From the NCBI GenBank assembly GCA_022870705.1, contig CP072107.1:1734501-1798500 (forward strand): DNA of 64,000 nucleotides. The letters run 5' to 3'. Each line of letters begins with the position of its first letter. Positions within the stretch are counted from its first letter, which is position 1. Below the pieces are notes generated by a model. It made no database searches. It was not told the DNA's origin and was given only the letters and a program-made list of their open reading frames with translations. The position numbers and the translations under genes were made by a program. Of the stretch, positions 34,803 through 43,910 are shown piece by piece. This DNA is from Oscillospiraceae bacterium CM. GTDB lineage: Bacteria > Bacillota > Clostridia > Oscillospirales > Oscillospiraceae.

Positions 34803-36863
34803 TTAGACCTGCAGGCTGTTGACGTCAATGATCAGATTAATGGAACCATCACCCAGCATGGCGCAGCCGCCAATACCGTCCAGCCGTGCGGAACAGCGTT
34901 TGAGGTAATTCGGGAGTTTCTTAACGACGACCTGATACTCGCCGTCAAGGCTGTCAAAAAAGATGCAGAACTCTCTGTCCTCCGAGGCAATCAGCATGAG
35001 CATGCCTTCGGCAAGGTCTGAAACAGCGTCGTCTATGTTGAAAAACCGGCTCAGGCGGAACAGCGCGTAACAATTGCCCTGCAGCATGATCATTTCGTTG
35101 CCTTCGGGGTCCGTAAAAATATCATCGAGATTCGGCTTGACGGCCGAGCGGACGGAGACAGTCGGCACAATGAAATTCATTTTTCCGACGCTGAATTTCA
35201 TGCCGTCCACAATTGTCAGTGTCAGTGGGATACGAATGGTGTGTACCGTGCCTTTTCCCGGTGTGCTGTCCACAGTGACCGAGCCGCCAATGAGGCCGAT
35301 ATTCTTGCGGACAACGTCCATGCCGACGCCGCGCCCGGAAAACTCCGTGACAGCGTCTTTCGTTGAAAAGCCCGGCAAGAAAATGAGGTTGTAGACGTCT
35401 TTGTCCGACATCTCCACGTCTGTTTTCGTTATAATCCCTTTTTCATAGGCCTTTTTCAAAATTTTCTCGCGGGACAGGCCACCGCCGTCGTCCGAGATGG
35501 TGACGATGACATCGCTGCCCGTCATTTTAGCTTCCAGCGTGATTTTTCCATGGGCGGGTTTGCCAAGGGCGCGGCGTGTGGCTTCATCCTCAATGCCGTG
35601 GTCAACAGAATTGCGGATAATGTGCAAAAGCGGATCGGACAGATTGTCGATCACGTTTTTATCGACCTCCGTCTCCTCTCCGAAGATTTGAAGGTCAATC
35701 GTTTTATCAAATTTCTTGGCCATGTCCCGGATGAGACGGCGCATCTTCTGGAACAGCGTTGAGACCGGGATCATACGGATGGACATGACAATATCCTGCA
35801 GCTCATTGATGAGCGCATGCAACTGCTGGGCAGCCGAATCAAAGCTGTCATGCGTTTGGCTGCCGAAGTCGGCGTTGCTCATAACCATGGACTGCGCCGT
35901 GACGATTTCACCGACGATATTGAGCAGATTGTCCAGCTTATTGACATTAACGCTGATAAAATTCTGTTTTGAGATTGACTCTGTACCGCCGCTTTCAGCG
36001 GCAGCTTGATGCTCCTGATGCTTCTCGACGGCTACTTCTGCAGTGTGCTCTTTGACAAGACGAATGGCGGCGGGGATCTCCTCGTCATCACCCTCGATCG
36101 GCAGAATGCTGCACGATTTTAGGAAGAGCGTCTCATCGATAATCGCCTTAATTTTGTCAGGATTCTCCGGTGTCTGGAGGTACAGCTTAAAGCCGTTAAT
36201 CTGAATTTCCTCCGACGCGGCATCAACGTTTAAGTCTTCTGGGACGTGCGCGCAGCGAACGTCCTGCTTGCAAAGATTCTGGACGACGCCGAATGCACGG
36301 ATGCTTTCCATCAAACAATTATCTTCAAAATAAATTTTAATCTTATAAAATGCGCCCTCGCCCGTTTTTGTCTCTGCCGGCGTGCCGGATGCAGCCTCTG
36401 CCACCCCTTCCGCCACTGCTATTGTCGGCGCTGTCGCCCTTGCCGGACTCGGCTCGACCGATTCGCCCTTCATCCAGGCAACAATCTCTTTAAGCCTGTC
36501 GACAATGTCGGAAGCATCGCCGTCCATGGGCGTTTTTTCGAGCAGCTTTGCCAGCTCACCGTTGAAAAATGATACCGTGGTGAAAACGATATCAAAAATT
36601 TCGGTCCAGTCCGATACAATACTGTTGTCGTCCCGGATGAGGGCAAACATATCCTCCAGAGAGTGGGCGAGCTTGGCCATGTTGTCAAATTCCATCATGG
36701 CAGAAGCACCCTTGACGGTGTGCATCACGCGGAAGATTTCATTAACCTGGTCGGCGTTGAGCTTTTTCTCATTTTCACCCGCAAACAAGGTGTTTTCGAG
36801 GGATTCCAGAAGCTGCTGCGTTTCGTATATGTACACATCGAGCATGGACTCGTCAACGTTCAT
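34803..36863 (-). CDS. cheA: Chemotaxis histidine kinase CheA
   Basis: CheA phosphorylates CheY and CheB. The 686-residue protein has the Hpt domain with phospho-accepting H48 (MHTVKGASAMMEF), a P2 CheY-binding region, a dimerisation helix pair, the ATPase with its N box (LHIIRNSVDHGIEDEATRRA), G boxes (ISDDGGGLSREK, FSGRGVGMDVVRKN), and a C-terminal CheW-like domain. Full length. It follows cheY by about 34 bp. Confidence 0.97.
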   Translation of the reverse strand: MNVDESMLDVYIYETQQLLESLENTLFAGENEKKLNADQVNEIFRVMHTVKGASAMMEFDNMAKLAHSLEDMFALIRDDNSIVSDWTEIFDIVFTTVSFFNGELAKLLEKTPMDGDASDIVDRLKEIVAWMKGESVEPSPARATAPTIAVAEGVAEAASGTPAETKTGEGAFYKIKIYFEDNCLMESIRAFGVVQNLCKQDVRCAHVPEDLNVDAASEEIQINGFKLYLQTPENPDKIKAIIDETLFLKSCSILPIEGDDEEIPAAIRLVKEHTAEVAVEKHQEHQAAAESGGTESISKQNFISVNVNKLDNLLNIVGEIVTAQSMVMSNADFGSQTHDSFDSAAQQLHALINELQDIVMSIRMIPVSTLFQKMRRLIRDMAKKFDKTIDLQIFGEETEVDKNVIDNLSDPLLHIIRNSVDHGIEDEATRRALGKPAHGKITLEAKMTGSDVIVTISDDGGGLSREKILKKAYEKGIITKTDVEMSDKDVYNLIFLPGFSTKDAVTEFSGRGVGMDVVRKNIGLIGGSVTVDSTPGKGTVHTIRIPLTLTIVDGMKFSVGKMNFIVPTVSVRSAVKPNLDDIFTDPEGNEMIMLQGNCYALFRLSRFFNIDDAVSDLAEGMLMLIASEDREFCIFFDSLDGEYQVVVKKLPNYLKRCSARLDGIGGCAMLGDGSINLIIDVNSLQV

Positions 36864-36896
36864 ACTGATCCCCTGTTTCTCTAAAGAATTTTGTCG

Positions 36897-37253
36897 TCAG
36901 GCCAGCTTATCGATCGCCGATAGGATGCCTTCCTCCTTGAAAGGTTTGACGATAAAGCCCTTCGCCCCACTCATGATGGCTTCCCGTACCATGGCCTCCT
37001 GCCCCATCGCAGACACCATAATGACATTGGCCGCGGGATTGATGGCCAAAATCTCTTTCAGGGCATGCAGCCCGTCCATCTCCGGCATCGTGATGTCCAT
37101 GGTGACGATATCGGGCGAAAGCGCTTTGTAGCGCTCGACGGCGATTTTGCCGTTTTCCGCCTCTCCGACAACCTCATGAACGCTCTTTTTCAGCATGTTT
37201 TTAATGGTAATCCGCATAAAGGCCGCGTCATCCACGATCATAATTTTTGCCAT
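36897..37253 (-). CDS. cheY: Chemotaxis response regulator CheY
   Basis: A 118-residue single-domain receiver with the standard acid pocket: D8/D9, phospho-accepting D53 (VTMDITMPEMDGL), S81 and K103 (GFIVKPF). It would bind FliM and FliY when phosphorylated. It sits between cheD and cheA. Confidence 0.96.
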   Translation of the reverse strand: MAKIMIVDDAAFMRITIKNMLKKSVHEVVGEAENGKIAVERYKALSPDIVTMDITMPEMDGLHALKEILAINPAANVIMVSAMGQEAMVREAIMSGAKGFIVKPFKEEGILSAIDKLA

Positions 37254-37299
37254 TCAAATAACCTCCAGCAATGTGTTTGGAAAATGCTCATTTTTACAC

Positions 37300-37791
37300 T
37301 TAAATCACTTTGACAGCCCTATCGACCGTCTTGATTGTCATTTGACCCGTTTCCAGATCGAAGATGACCGTTCTGCCCTTGTTGCCGCCCGTATCGTGCG
37401 CGATGAGTTCTATGCCAAGCCTCTTAAGCGTCTCACGTGAGCTGTGAATGTTGCGTTTGCCCACCTCGTGGACGTCCGACGTGTGCTTGATTACAAACAT
37501 GGACGCCCCGCCCGCCATTTTCGCTTTCATCCGCGACCGTGACGCACCGTTTTTGATCAGCGCTTCCACGAGGTCGGCAATGCCGGAATCGGCAAATTTC
37601 GTTCGCGGGTGATAGGACAAATCAAATCCCTCACTGAAAGGGAGAAGCACGTGAATGAGGCCACCGACTTTTGTCAGCGGATCATAGATGGCAACGCCAA
37701 TACAGGAACCAAGCCCAAGAGAATAAAGCTGCGCCGGGGCACGGGCAATTTTCATCATTGCAATATCGACAGCATGCCTTAATTCACTCAT
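37300..37791 (-). CDS. cheD: Receptor deamidase CheD
   Basis: CheD deamidates receptors and binds CheC. The 163-residue product has the catalytic Cys-His layout: LGLGSCIGVAIYDPLTKVGG and LIHVLLPF, followed by KMAGGASMF and the RETLKRLGIELIAHDTGGNK region. It begins one base inside the cheC stop (overlap TAATG), so the two are translationally coupled. Confidence 0.95.
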   Translation of the reverse strand: MSELRHAVDIAMMKIARAPAQLYSLGLGSCIGVAIYDPLTKVGGLIHVLLPFSEGFDLSYHPRTKFADSGIADLVEALIKNGASRSRMKAKMAGGASMFVIKHTSDVHEVGKRNIHSSRETLKRLGIELIAHDTGGNKGRTVIFDLETGQMTIKTVDRAVKVI

Positions 37792-38420
37792 TACATATAC
37801 CCTAAAGACCCCAGTATTTTGTCACAGGACGACTTTTCGGGTATAAGGAAAAGATCCCCGATAAGACACTCCTGTTCATTGGAGAGCTCGGATTTGAACA
37901 TGACCGCGAAATTGCCGCTCTTTCCGGCTTCCGCCATGGCAATATTCAAAACAGCACCGACCATATCAATACTTAAATACGGCGTTGACGGCTGAAGATT
38001 AAGTCCAGTCATCTCGTTGACGGCCGTTAAGTATGACCCGCCGAGGATGTTGACGGTTTCCGCAATAACGGATTTTTCAATTGCCGAAAAGCGGCGTCCT
38101 TCATCGCTGTGCTTGCGCATTTTCTTGTGAAGCATCATGCTGATGATCCGCTCAGCCTGGCTGATCTCCAAAACAACCATGAAAAAGCCTGTCATTTCGC
38201 CCTGAATTTCTAAGAGCCCCGCGACGACGATTTTCTCCGCACCGCCAAGCCTGTCCGGCATCTCGCTGAGCGGGATGAGCATCACGTCCGGCACCGTTTG
38301 ATTGATCGGGCGCTCTAAAAGGGCGGCCAGCGCCGTCGCGGCGTGGCCCGCGCCGATATTGGCGATTTCCTTTAAAACGTCTCTCTTGTCTGAATCGATG
38401 GATTCGGCGTTGCTGTTCAT
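37791..38420 (-). CDS. cheC: CheY-P phosphatase CheC
   Basis: A 209-residue phosphatase with both E-x-x-N active sites (DVLKEIANIGAGHAATAL and SVIAETVNILGGSYLTAV). CheC removes phosphate from CheY and is stimulated by CheD. It heads the cheC-D-Y-A-W operon with GGAGG before its ATG. The operon promoter should lie in the 360-bp divergent gap; I could not define it. Confidence 0.95.
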   Translation of the reverse strand: MNSNAESIDSDKRDVLKEIANIGAGHAATALAALLERPINQTVPDVMLIPLSEMPDRLGGAEKIVVAGLLEIQGEMTGFFMVVLEISQAERIISMMLHKKMRKHSDEGRRFSAIEKSVIAETVNILGGSYLTAVNEMTGLNLQPSTPYLSIDMVGAVLNIAMAEAGKSGNFAVMFKSELSNEQECLIGDLFLIPEKSSCDKILGSLGYM

Positions 38421-38632
38421 TTATTTCCTCCGTCAGCGTTTTGTCAATGGTATCATAGTATAATTTCGTCACTTTTAATGATAAATTAAGATGAATCATT
38501 TTAATTCAGCAGTATCGTCCTAATAGATAAATAATCTCATCGTAAATTGTCTAAATTGTCAGGTCTCGCTCATTTCATGCACAAACAGACGTCATCTGCC
38601 AATGAAAAACGCAAAAATTTTTACAACGTATC

Positions 38633-38659
38633 TTAATTTCGGGACGATTGGAACGATAA
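38633..38659 (+). promoter_or_regulatory. SigD-type promoter of the fliD operon
   Basis: TTAA (38633-38636), 15-nt spacer, AACGATAA (38652-38659), a match of 9 of 12 to TAAA-N15-GCCGATAA. It lies about 120 bp before fliD. The rest of the 360-bp gap to cheC is AT-rich and shows no gene. Confidence 0.7.
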
Positions 38660-38780
38660 TTGAATTAGAGCCAATATTTGTTGCACGATCTGCCTTTAAT
38701 GGCATTTAATTCCTCATTTCGCCATCATATCAACCGCGCGGCAGACGCCGCAGGGTTATATTCGGAAAGGAGATGGCAGG

Positions 38781-40367
38781 ATGTCTACGGTCAGTTCCAC
38801 ATCGGGTTCGTCGGGCTCCGGCACAACAACGGGCACAAATTCAGCCTATCGGACGAGTTCCCGTTTAACAGGCATGTTTTCGTCCCTTGATACGGATGCT
38901 CTTGTCAAAAGCATGTGCTCGTCGCAGCAGGCAAAGATTGACGCCGTCAAGCAGAAGCAAACACGTCAGCAATGGTATAACGACGCCTTGGAGGGTGTCC
39001 AAGATGACGTGAACGATTTCCTGAATACATATGTCAGCGTGACCGGTTCGTCAAGCATGCTTAAGTCGGCCTCTTACATGTCCTACAAAACCGTTACAGC
39101 GAGCACCGCCGGAGCTGTGAGTATTTCGGCGGCGAGCGGTGCCGATACGGGTAATATTACAGTTCAAGTCAGCAAGCTGGCGGCAAACGCCTATGCCGCC
39201 AGCAGCGGCAAGGTGTCAAAAAACGGAACGGAAATTTCCTCGAGCAACACGGCCACGCTGGGCAGCCTATCCTTGGCAACACCGCTCCAGTTCGGCACCG
39301 ACGGAAAAATCACCTTTTCTATCAACAGCAAAACATTTTCTTTTACAAAAGACACAACGCTGCAAAGCATGATCAACACCATTAACACCGATAAAACAGC
39401 TAATGTCACAATGAAATACAGCCGTTTGACAGACGCCTTCACCATTACGGCCGATGCCGGCGGGGCCGACAGCAGCGTTAACATCACGAACTTGAAAGGC
39501 AACGCCTTCGGCACGAACAGTGCATTTAAAATCGGGACGGGGATCGTCAAAAACGGCAGTGACGCCACCGCTATCATCAACGGAACGACCGTTAATCAGG
39601 ACAGCAACACCTTTACGATAGACAACATCACCTATAATCTGAAAAAAGTGACGACCGGCACAAGTGAAGAAACGGTCAGCTTCTCTATCGAACGTGACTT
39701 CAGCACAACGTCGGACGCCGTCTCAAAATTTGTTGACGCCTACAACACGCTGTATAAAAAACTATCGGCGCTCAACAGTCAGAAGGACTACTCCGCCGAT
39801 TATCCGCCGCTGACGGATGACCAGAAAGCTGAAATGACGACAGAGCAAATTACAGCATGGGAAACGAAAGCGAAAAGCGGCCTTCTCCGCCATAACACAG
39901 ACCTCGAAAACCTGCTGTCAAATCTGAAAAACGCCTTTTACTCAGCTCTGGGCGGAACCGGCAGGAACGCAACAGACATCGGCATCTCATTTGCCGGCTA
40001 CTTTGAAAGCAATGCCGGCCAGATAGTTTTTGACAAGACGGTCTTTGAAGCGTCCCTTGAAAACAACCCGGACGAGGTCGTCAAGATGTTCACAAACGGC
40101 AGCAGCACCGCAGCCAGTGCCGATCAGGGGCTTATCTACAAGCTTAAAAACAGCATCACAGGCTATACGTCGGTTGTGACAAACCAGATGAAGACTGCGT
40201 CCACTAAAATTACTTCTTACGGGACGGAGGTCAGCGATCTGGAGGACAAGCTGCAATCTCTGGCCGACACGTATTACAAGAAATTTTCGAATATGGAGAC
40301 GGCGCTGTCTAAACTCAACACTCAAGCCTCTTACATCAGTCAGCTGTTCGGTTCAACATCGTCATAA
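38781..40367 (+). CDS. fliD: Filament cap protein FliD
   Basis: FliD (HAP2) caps the filament and folds in each new flagellin. The 528-residue protein has an N-terminal cap domain (GMFSSLDTDALVKSMCSSQQ) and a C-terminal coiled region (VVTNQMKTASTKITSYGTEV, KFSNMETALSKLNTQASYIS). The middle is serine/threonine/asparagine-rich. It starts ATG with AAAGGAG upstream. The SigD promoter at 38633 makes it a late gene. Confidence 0.95.
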   Translation: MSTVSSTSGSSGSGTTTGTNSAYRTSSRLTGMFSSLDTDALVKSMCSSQQAKIDAVKQKQTRQQWYNDALEGVQDDVNDFLNTYVSVTGSSSMLKSASYMSYKTVTASTAGAVSISAASGADTGNITVQVSKLAANAYAASSGKVSKNGTEISSSNTATLGSLSLATPLQFGTDGKITFSINSKTFSFTKDTTLQSMINTINTDKTANVTMKYSRLTDAFTITADAGGADSSVNITNLKGNAFGTNSAFKIGTGIVKNGSDATAIINGTTVNQDSNTFTIDNITYNLKKVTTGTSEETVSFSIERDFSTTSDAVSKFVDAYNTLYKKLSALNSQKDYSADYPPLTDDQKAEMTTEQITAWETKAKSGLLRHNTDLENLLSNLKNAFYSALGGTGRNATDIGISFAGYFESNAGQIVFDKTVFEASLENNPDEVVKMFTNGSSTAASADQGLIYKLKNSITGYTSVVTNQMKTASTKITSYGTEVSDLEDKLQSLADTYYKKFSNMETALSKLNTQASYISQLFGSTSS

Positions 40368-40384
40368 AATGGTGAGGTATAAAC

Positions 40385-40786
40385 GTGGATTATAAGAAAA
40401 TTAAACAGGAATACTTAAAGCAAAGCGTGATGACGGCGAGCCCGGCAGAACTGATTGTCATGCTGTTTGACGCGGCTTTGCGGCATTTGAAGCTCGCACA
40501 GATTAGCTTGGAAGACAATCAGAACGTCAGCAGCGCGCATACGCATTTCATTAACGCGCAGGAAATTATCCTCGAGCTTGTGAATTGTCTGGATACAAGT
40601 GTCGATCTCTCTGCCCAACTGCTGGATATTTACGATTTCCTGCTTCGGACACTGCGCGAGATGAACAGCCGAAAAGACCTCTCCCTCATGCCCGACGTTC
40701 TGGAAATTCTCACCGCCATGCGAGACACCTGGGAGAAAATCGCCAAAGCGCCGTATGCACCGACGCAAGAGGTCAGCTGCGGATGA
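40385..40786 (+). CDS. fliS: Flagellin chaperone FliS
   Basis: FliS binds flagellin's C-terminus and holds it unfolded before export. The 133-residue helical protein has the family's YLKQSVMTASPAELIVMLFD and an ALRHLKLAQISLEDNQN helix. GTG start 17 bp after fliD. It overlaps the next gene by 4 bp. Confidence 0.94.
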   Translation: MDYKKIKQEYLKQSVMTASPAELIVMLFDAALRHLKLAQISLEDNQNVSSAHTHFINAQEIILELVNCLDTSVDLSAQLLDIYDFLLRTLREMNSRKDLSLMPDVLEILTAMRDTWEKIAKAPYAPTQEVSCG

Positions 40787-41235
40787 ATACGTCCGAACAG
40801 CACATCACTGTACTGAGCACGCTGATGGCGGAGGCGCTCGATATCAGCCGCGCCTTGAAGGCATATACCGACGAACACTACGATGTTTTTTTAAGCGGAG
40901 ATGACGAGAAAATCGTCGCCGTCGTCAACGACCGTGAAAAGATTATCGAAAAGCTTGTCAGTATTGAATATCAGATCGACGACCTCTTGGAAAACGTCGA
41001 GGCGTTTGAAAACGGCAGGGCGCTGCCGCCCGACGCCGAAGAACTCCGACGCGCTGCCCGCGCTGTTTTACACGATGTTTCGAAAAAGGATCTGGACATC
41101 ATGAAGATCATCGGCGGCAAAATGAAAATTTATAAAAATGAAACGCTAAAAGCCAGAAACAAAAAAAATATCTCCGCTTATATGAAAACGGTATTGAGCG
41201 AGCAGCCGGGCGACAGTGTTGATTTATCAAAATAA
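40783..41235 (+). CDS. FliT-like flagellar chaperone (tentative)
   Basis: A 150-residue helical protein in the position of fliT, the FliD chaperone gene, just after fliS (start overlaps fliS by 4 bp). It has repeated acidic/hydrophobic helices (VVNDREKIIEKLVSIEYQID, ELRRAARAVLHDVSKKDLDI). Sequence similarity to characterised FliT or FlgN is too weak for a firm name; position and helical composition are the arguments. Confidence 0.6.
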   Translation: MNTSEQHITVLSTLMAEALDISRALKAYTDEHYDVFLSGDDEKIVAVVNDREKIIEKLVSIEYQIDDLLENVEAFENGRALPPDAEELRRAARAVLHDVSKKDLDIMKIIGGKMKIYKNETLKARNKKNISAYMKTVLSEQPGDSVDLSK

Positions 41236-41264
41236 CTGCCGGCACAGACCGAAAGAGGTTTGCG

Positions 41265-41711
41265 ATGGACATCAATAAAATCAGCCGCGCGGAAAAGCCG
41301 CCCCTATACGGCGTGACATCTTCTTCCGGCGGCGGCACGGCCGGAGAACGCTTCCGCGACCAGATGGGCCAATCGCTGAAGGACAACCTGAAAAAACGCG
41401 CGCAGGAGCTGTTTGATGACCTGAAGGAAACGGCGCAGTGTCTTGAAACGCCCGTCAATCTTGATACGTTCGAGCGCTGCCGCCTCTTAATAAAGGAGCT
41501 GTTGTCCGACATTCTTCAGAACGCTTACACGCTGCAGACGGAGCAAGTAACAGACGCCAACGGGCGTCAGCGCCTTTTTGAAACTGTTACCGTCATTGAT
41601 CAGAAGCTCAGCACATTGGCATCCGACCTCTTTGTCGAGACGGGTGATAAGCTCGATATCCTAAGCCGCGTTGACGATATCCGAGGCCTTGTGATGGATC
41701 TGCTTCTATGA
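41265..41711 (+). CDS. DUF327 (YaaR-like) protein
   Basis: A 148-residue protein with the DUF327 signature at its C-terminus (RLFETVTVIDQKLSTLASDL, VETGDKLDILSRVDDIRGLV). The family member YaaR of B. subtilis is of unknown function and usually lies away from flagellar genes, so its place at the end of the fliD operon is notable. Gap to the previous gene is 29 bp. Confidence 0.75.
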   Translation: MDINKISRAEKPPLYGVTSSSGGGTAGERFRDQMGQSLKDNLKKRAQELFDDLKETAQCLETPVNLDTFERCRLLIKELLSDILQNAYTLQTEQVTDANGRQRLFETVTVIDQKLSTLASDLFVETGDKLDILSRVDDIRGLVMDLLL

Positions 41712-41715
41712 ACAA

Positions 41716-41747
41716 AAACATCCTGCGCCCTGCTGCGCGGGATGTTT
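41716..41747 (+). terminator. Terminator of the fliD operon
   Basis: AAACATCCTGCGC (41716-41728) pairs with GCGCGGGATGTTT (41735-41747), 12 of 13 pairs plus a G-T, around a 6-nt loop; TTTCTT follows. Confidence 0.8.
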
Positions 41748-41829
41748 CTTGATGTCACCGATGATTTTTGGCGTTTGCGACAAAAGATGCGGCCTGTTTT
41801 CGTTTTTTTATGATATTTTGTGTTTTTTA

Positions 41830-41856
41830 TAAACCGCCGATAAATCCTGTCGATAA
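41830..41856 (+). promoter_or_regulatory. SigD promoter of the chemoreceptor operon
   Basis: TAAA (41830-41833), 15-nt spacer, GTCGATAA (41849-41856): 11 of 12 positions match the sigma-28 pattern. Inside the spacer is a perfect GCCGATAA (41836-41843), a second -10 without its own -35 at the right distance. Confidence 0.88.
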
Positions 41857-41924
41857 TATTTGTAAACAGTAATCCGTCCCGTTTGTTCGGGCGCGATTAA
41901 ATTTGACTACGGGGTGCTGTAACC

Positions 41925-43295
41925 ATGAATAATACGTTTAAAAAATCGAGCATAACGGTTAAGCTGCTGTCCAGTTTTTCCATTGTCGGCGTGGCGCTGA
42001 TCATCCTTGGCCTGATGGCGCTGGATGTACTCCCGTTTGGGCAGACAGGCCGCATCATCATCGTTATATTCCTTTTCCTGCTGGGGCTGGCAGCCGCCAC
42101 CATTGTAACGCGTTATTTCAGAAACAACATTATCGCGCATCTTGAGGCTGTCACAACCGGCCTGAATATGCTGGCCGAAGGCAACCTCTCCTATTTTGAC
42201 AAAGATGTCTGGCTCGACGCATCAAGCACGGAGACATGCAAGCAGTCCGATGCTTTCAACAACCTCATTAAACGTTCGAAGGAAAAGGTTGAAGACACGC
42301 GCCAGATCGCCAACGGCGATTTAACGACACACATACATATGCAAAGTGACAACGATGAACTCGGCCAGGCGCTTTTAGACGTCGTTCACAACACGCACCG
42401 CGTCGTGAGCGCGATTTTTGCGGCGGCCGATCAGGTCTCCTCCGGCTCCAATCTCGTAGCCGATTCGAGCTTTTCCCTCTCGCAGGGCGCAACAGTTCAG
42501 GCAAGCTCCATCCAGCAGCTGACGGCTTCACTTGTTGAGATCGCCTCACAGACGAATCTCAACGCGAAAAATGCGGAAAAAGCAAACGATTTGTCCCAAA
42601 AGGCTAAAGTCAATGCTGCCGAAGGCAATGAGCATATGCAGGATATGCTCAACGCGATGGACGAAATAAATGATTCCTCCGCCAACATCGGTAAAATCAT
42701 AAAGGTCATTGACGATATCGCCTTCCAGACAAATATCCTGGCGCTCAATGCTGCGGTCGAGGCAGCCCGCGCCGGCCAGCACGGCAAGGGCTTTGCCGTT
42801 GTCGCTGAGGAGGTCAGAAACCTCGCTGCCAAGTCCGCACAGGCCGCACAGGAGACGACGAATCTCATTGAAGGTTCCAAACGCAAGGTCGAGTCCGGCA
42901 CGAAAATTGCCAGAGACACGGCTGAAGCGCTTCGCGAAATCGTCACGCATGTTGAGATTGCCGCTGACTTAATCCACTCAATCGCACAGGCGTCAAACGA
43001 ACAGGCCTTGTCCATAGAACAGATTAACAGCGGTATTCAGCAGGTCTCGGAAGTCGTGCAGACAAATGCCGCGACAAGCCAGGAAAGCGCCGCCGCCAGC
43101 GAGCAGCTATCCGGCCAGGCAGCTCAGCTGAAGGAATCTGTCAGTGTATTTAAACTCAAAAGAGCCGGCGGGGCTTCCCGGCAGACAAAAACCGACCGCA
43201 GCCCGGAGTCGATTCAGATGCTCAATCAGCTCTCCAGCAAACCGCAGACCAAACAGAAAATTTCGCTGAGTGAAGGTGATTTTGGCAAATATTAA
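41925..43295 (+). CDS. Methyl-accepting chemotaxis protein without extracellular sensor
   Basis: A 456-residue chemoreceptor. Two membrane helices (about 13-33 and 42-61) are joined by only eight residues, so there is no outside ligand domain; a HAMP-like segment follows, then a full signalling domain ([40 protein letters not shown], the strongly conserved receptor tip). Ligand sensing is thus probably cytoplasmic or via membrane energetics, as in Aer-like or transducer-type receptors. Preceded by a good SigD promoter and followed by cheW, cheR and cheB. Confidence 0.9.
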   Translation: MNNTFKKSSITVKLLSSFSIVGVALIILGLMALDVLPFGQTGRIIIVIFLFLLGLAAATIVTRYFRNNIIAHLEAVTTGLNMLAEGNLSYFDKDVWLDASSTETCKQSDAFNNLIKRSKEKVEDTRQIANGDLTTHIHMQSDNDELGQALLDVVHNTHRVVSAIFAAADQVSSGSNLVADSSFSLSQGATVQASSIQQLTASLVEIASQTNLNAKNAEKANDLSQKAKVNAAEGNEHMQDMLNAMDEINDSSANIGKIIKVIDDIAFQTNILALNAAVEAARAGQHGKGFAVVAEEVRNLAAKSAQAAQETTNLIEGSKRKVESGTKIARDTAEALREIVTHVEIAADLIHSIAQASNEQALSIEQINSGIQQVSEVVQTNAATSQESAAASEQLSGQAAQLKESVSVFKLKRAGGASRQTKTDRSPESIQMLNQLSSKPQTKQKISLSEGDFGKY

Positions 43296-43325
43296 GCGTT
43301 AATCAACCTGCAGGAGGGAATCAAG

Positions 43326-43820
43326 ATGAGCGAAGTCATCAATAACGCCGTCAACGAGGAAGATGCCCAAAAAGGCCGTTTTCTGGACTTCTTGGTCGGC
43401 ACGGAATCATACGGCATTGAAATAAAATATGTGACGGAGATTATTGGCATCCAGAGCATCACGGAGCTGCCGGAGATGCCGGATTATGTGAAAGGCATTA
43501 TTAACCTGAGAGGGCGCATCATCCCGCTTATCGATATCCGTCTGCGTTTTGCACTTGAGCCGAAGCCATATGATGACAGAACATGTGTCATCGTCGTCGA
43601 CATCGGCGGCTTCTCCTATGGCTTGATTGTCGACAGTGTTGCCGAGGTGCTGACGATTCCGGACGAGGAAATCTCCCCTCTTCCGGGCCTAAACACCATA
43701 TCAGGGAACAGATTCGTTAAAAGTATCGGTAAAACACCATCCGCCATCGTTTTGATCTTAGACTGCGAAAAGCTCTTGTCGGATGACGTTATGGGCGAGC
43801 TCGCCGATATCAGTGCCTGA
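43326..43820 (+). CDS. cheW: Chemotaxis coupling protein CheW (second copy)
   Basis: A 164-residue CheW with the usual core: RFLDFLVGTESYGIEIKYVT, GIINLRGRIIPLIDIRLRF and YGLIVDSVAEVLTIPDEEI. It differs clearly from the CheW at 34302-34778, so the two may couple different receptors. It lies between the receptor and cheR. Confidence 0.92.
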   Translation: MSEVINNAVNEEDAQKGRFLDFLVGTESYGIEIKYVTEIIGIQSITELPEMPDYVKGIINLRGRIIPLIDIRLRFALEPKPYDDRTCVIVVDIGGFSYGLIVDSVAEVLTIPDEEISPLPGLNTISGNRFVKSIGKTPSAIVLILDCEKLLSDDVMGELADISA

Positions 43821-43855
43821 GGCGGGTCTTCATTCGCCTGTCAACAAAATAGCTA

Positions 43856-43882
43856 CGGAGAGAACGCCAGCCGTTCTCTCCG
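43856..43882 (+). other. Intercistronic hairpin between cheW and cheR
   Basis: An 11-bp perfect stem, CGGAGAGAACG (43856-43866) and CGTTCTCTCCG (43872-43882), with a 5-nt loop and no T-run, so it is not a standard terminator. It lies 12 bp before the cheR SD and could affect mRNA stability or cheR output. Confidence 0.7.
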
Positions 43883-43910
43883 ATTCACAGTCAAAGAGGT
43901 GATGGATTCA

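Noticed and set aside
38421-38560. SigD-like -10 (GACGATAC, minus strand near 38512-38519) for the cheC operon
   Set aside because: No TAAA-type -35 at the right distance.
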